A DNA stretch of 23,674 bases from a virus, in the IMG/VR virus record IMGVR_UViG_3300025132_000307, positions 1 to 23,674 of that record; one strand, 5' to 3'. Below the pieces are notes generated by a model, which saw only the letters and a list, made by a program, of their open reading frames with translations, was not told where the DNA came from and did not search any database. Both the position numbers and the translations under genes were made by a program. Of this stretch, positions 22,858-23,674 are shown in pieces. Positions within the stretch are counted from its first letter, which is position 1. Every line of letters starts with the position of its first letter.

Positions 22858-23281
22858 AATTTATATCCCATCTGTAAAATATGTGGTCGCCAATTCGTGT
22901 TATGTATGTCTTGGTTTCTGCCCAACTTGGATTAACATAGTGTGCATGGTAGTGTGTTGCACCATCAATAAGATTGATAACCTTACCATAGTACACTCCA
23001 TCAGCTACCATTATAGCATATTGCCATGCTTGTTTATCTTTTGGTTCGTCACTTTTCCCATCACAGTACCAACTAAATTGACACTTGTGTCTTATAGGTA
23101 AGTCACGTTTCCATTTGTATGTTTGCCCTTGCTTTACCACGTCACACACATTGTCAGGGTATCGTTCGTCATGTACCCTATTCATGGTGACTTGTGCTAC
23201 GGCAATCTGACCTATCGTACTTTGGTTCTTTGCTTCGTGATATACGTTAAGTGCAAGACACATTACGGCTTCAATTATCAT
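22850..23281 (-). CDS. SleB-type cell wall hydrolase (probable endolysin)
   Basis: This 143-aa protein matches the cell wall hydrolase SleB family (Hydrolase_2). The N-terminus, ALNVYHEAKNQSTIGQIAVA, contains the likely catalytic Glu (E16), and QVTMNRVHDERYP follows. CQFSWYCDG lies in the centre and ATHYHAHYVNPSWA and DHIFYRW near the end. The family cleaves the glycan strands of peptidoglycan. There is no clear signal peptide, so release would need a holin; the candidate at 1531-1761 is on the other strand. AGGAG lies 7 nt before the ATG, which overlaps the end of the 39-aa gene. It is in the replication block rather than with late genes. Confidence 0.88.
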   Translation of the reverse strand: MIIEAVMCLALNVYHEAKNQSTIGQIAVAQVTMNRVHDERYPDNVCDVVKQGQTYKWKRDLPIRHKCQFSWYCDGKSDEPKDKQAWQYAIMVADGVYYGKVINLIDGATHYHAHYVNPSWAETKTYITRIGDHIFYRWDINYE

Positions 23282-23390
23282 TACTCATCTCCTTTTCTAG
23301 TAGTTCACACTCTTGTGATTGGTATTCGTCATCACATAGTTGACTTTCCCCATGACATACAGGGCATTTGTATATATCATCTTCACTCAT
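23271..23390 (-). CDS. Tiny Cys-rich protein, possible zinc ribbon (39 aa)
   Basis: A 39-codon frame starts at ATG 23390, 6 nt after a strong AGGAG, and ends at TGA 23271-23273, just inside the lysin gene. It has C9-P-V-C12 (YKCPVCHGESQLC), then C19 and C28. A CPxC knuckle with two later cysteines suggests a single zinc site, although the last spacing is irregular. The C-terminus (CELLEKEMS) resembles the tail of the partial gene at the right edge. Function unknown; it could be a small regulator or adaptor. Confidence 0.6.
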   Translation of the reverse strand: MSEDDIYKCPVCHGESQLCDDEYQSQECELLEKEMSNDN

Positions 23391-23401
23391 TTACTTCTCC
23401 T
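23385..23401 (-). repeat. 17-bp direct repeat, copy A (ribosome binding site and start region)
   Basis: On the + strand this reads ACTCATTTACTTCTCCT and is identical to 23619-23635. On the coding strand it contains AGGAG, a TAA and ATGAGT, the translation start of the 39-aa gene. Confidence 0.85.
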
Positions 23402-23624
23402 GTTCTACAGTTACATTAATATCCCATTGAAATCCACTATGCTCAATGTCCATTGAAGTTAGTGCATCATGGATAATGTCCGATATATATTGAGCATCAC
23501 CACTACTTATATGTTTATTAAGTTCATCTATATCTACTTCCGATACAGTTACTTCATCATCACTAAATGTTTCTTTTAAGTATGATTTTGTGTTGTTGTC
23601 AAAATTAATATTTACTGTACTCAT
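23391..23624 (-). CDS. Small acidic protein of unknown function (77 aa)
   Basis: This frame starts at ATG 23624 behind AAAAAAGGAGAAGTAA, a strong ribosome binding site, and ends with TAA directly before the ATG of the 39-aa gene. The protein is very acidic (DDEVTVSEVDIDEL), with a helix in the middle (YISDIIHDALTSMDI) and a strand-like end (QWDINVTVEQE). Acidic small proteins in the first part of a phage transcription unit are often host-takeover factors or DNA mimics, but that is speculation here. Confidence 0.6.
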   Translation of the reverse strand: MSTVNINFDNNTKSYLKETFSDDEVTVSEVDIDELNKHISSGDAQYISDIIHDALTSMDIEHSGFQWDINVTVEQEK

Positions 23625-23635
23625 TTACTTCTCCT
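23619..23635 (-). repeat. 17-bp direct repeat, copy B (ribosome binding site and start region)
   Basis: Identical to the copy at 23385-23401. It holds the AGGAG and ATG of the 77-aa gene and the TGA of the partial gene upstream. The sequence beyond it (TTGTTCACACTTGTC on the + strand) also resembles the segment at 23299-23316. Confidence 0.85.
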
Positions 23636-23674
23636 TTTTTCAAGTTGTTCACACTTGTCAAACAAAAGTTCATA
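23621..23674 (-). CDS. C-terminal end of an upstream small protein (partial)
   Basis: A frame entering from the right edge gives YELLFDKCEQLEKRRSK and then a TGA that overlaps the next ATG as ATGA. Only 17 residues are visible. The call rests on the overlap pattern of this operon and on likeness to the C-terminus of the 39-aa protein (CE-x-LEK in both). The rest lies outside the window. Confidence 0.45.
   Translation of the reverse strand, partial: YELLFDKCEQLEKRRSK

Overview
The window looks like about 24 kb of a lytic marine podovirus with a low-GC genome (roughly one third GC by eye). Its replication genes most resemble the HMO-2011 type, a phage of SAR116 alphaproteobacteria with relatives on SAR11 and RCA roseobacters. 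The strongest pointer is a family A DNA polymerase with a DnaJ-type zinc finger (two CxxCxGxG motifs) between its exonuclease and polymerase domains, a hallmark described for HMO-2011. A monomeric B12-dependent ribonucleotide reductase, MazG, a T7-type endonuclease I, a Cas4/RecB-like nuclease, a C5 DNA methyltransferase and a SleB-type lysin fit the same picture. The group assignment is inference from protein motifs; no search was run.

Layout. Positions 1-9789 (+ strand) form a late virion block: the end of an unknown gene, a tail-fibre-like protein, a 59-aa protein, a small membrane protein that could be a holin, a 662-aa Q/N-rich repeat protein, two small proteins, and two large proteins (635 and 1132 aa) that sit where T7-like phages keep internal virion (ejection) proteins. 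Positions 9792-23674 (- strand) form a tightly overlapping block. In transcription order (right to left) it holds a partial gene, small genes including a 39-aa Cys-rich protein, a SleB cell wall hydrolase, a small PD-(D/E)XK nuclease, an unknown gene, a C5 methyltransferase, two unknown genes, a truncated tyrosine-recombinase-like gene, primase, helicase, DNA polymerase, an SSB-like protein, the Cas4-like nuclease, a coiled-coil protein, endonuclease I, three small genes, ribonucleotide reductase, a putative nuclease, a conserved small protein, an RMF-like protein and MazG. The two blocks converge with only 2 bp between stop codons.

How the genes work together. Primase, helicase, polymerase and SSB-like protein form the replisome. 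The Cas4-like nuclease, endonuclease I and the two smaller predicted nucleases would serve recombination, junction resolution or host DNA breakdown. Ribonucleotide reductase and MazG act on nucleotide pools. The methyltransferase modifies DNA, SleB degrades the wall, and the + strand block builds and injects the particle. Terminase, portal, capsid and any RNA polymerase are not in the window. Coding is nearly continuous: the largest gaps are 81 bp (10987-11067) and 40 bp (20261-20300). I saw no tRNA, CRISPR array, insertion sequence or complete integrase.
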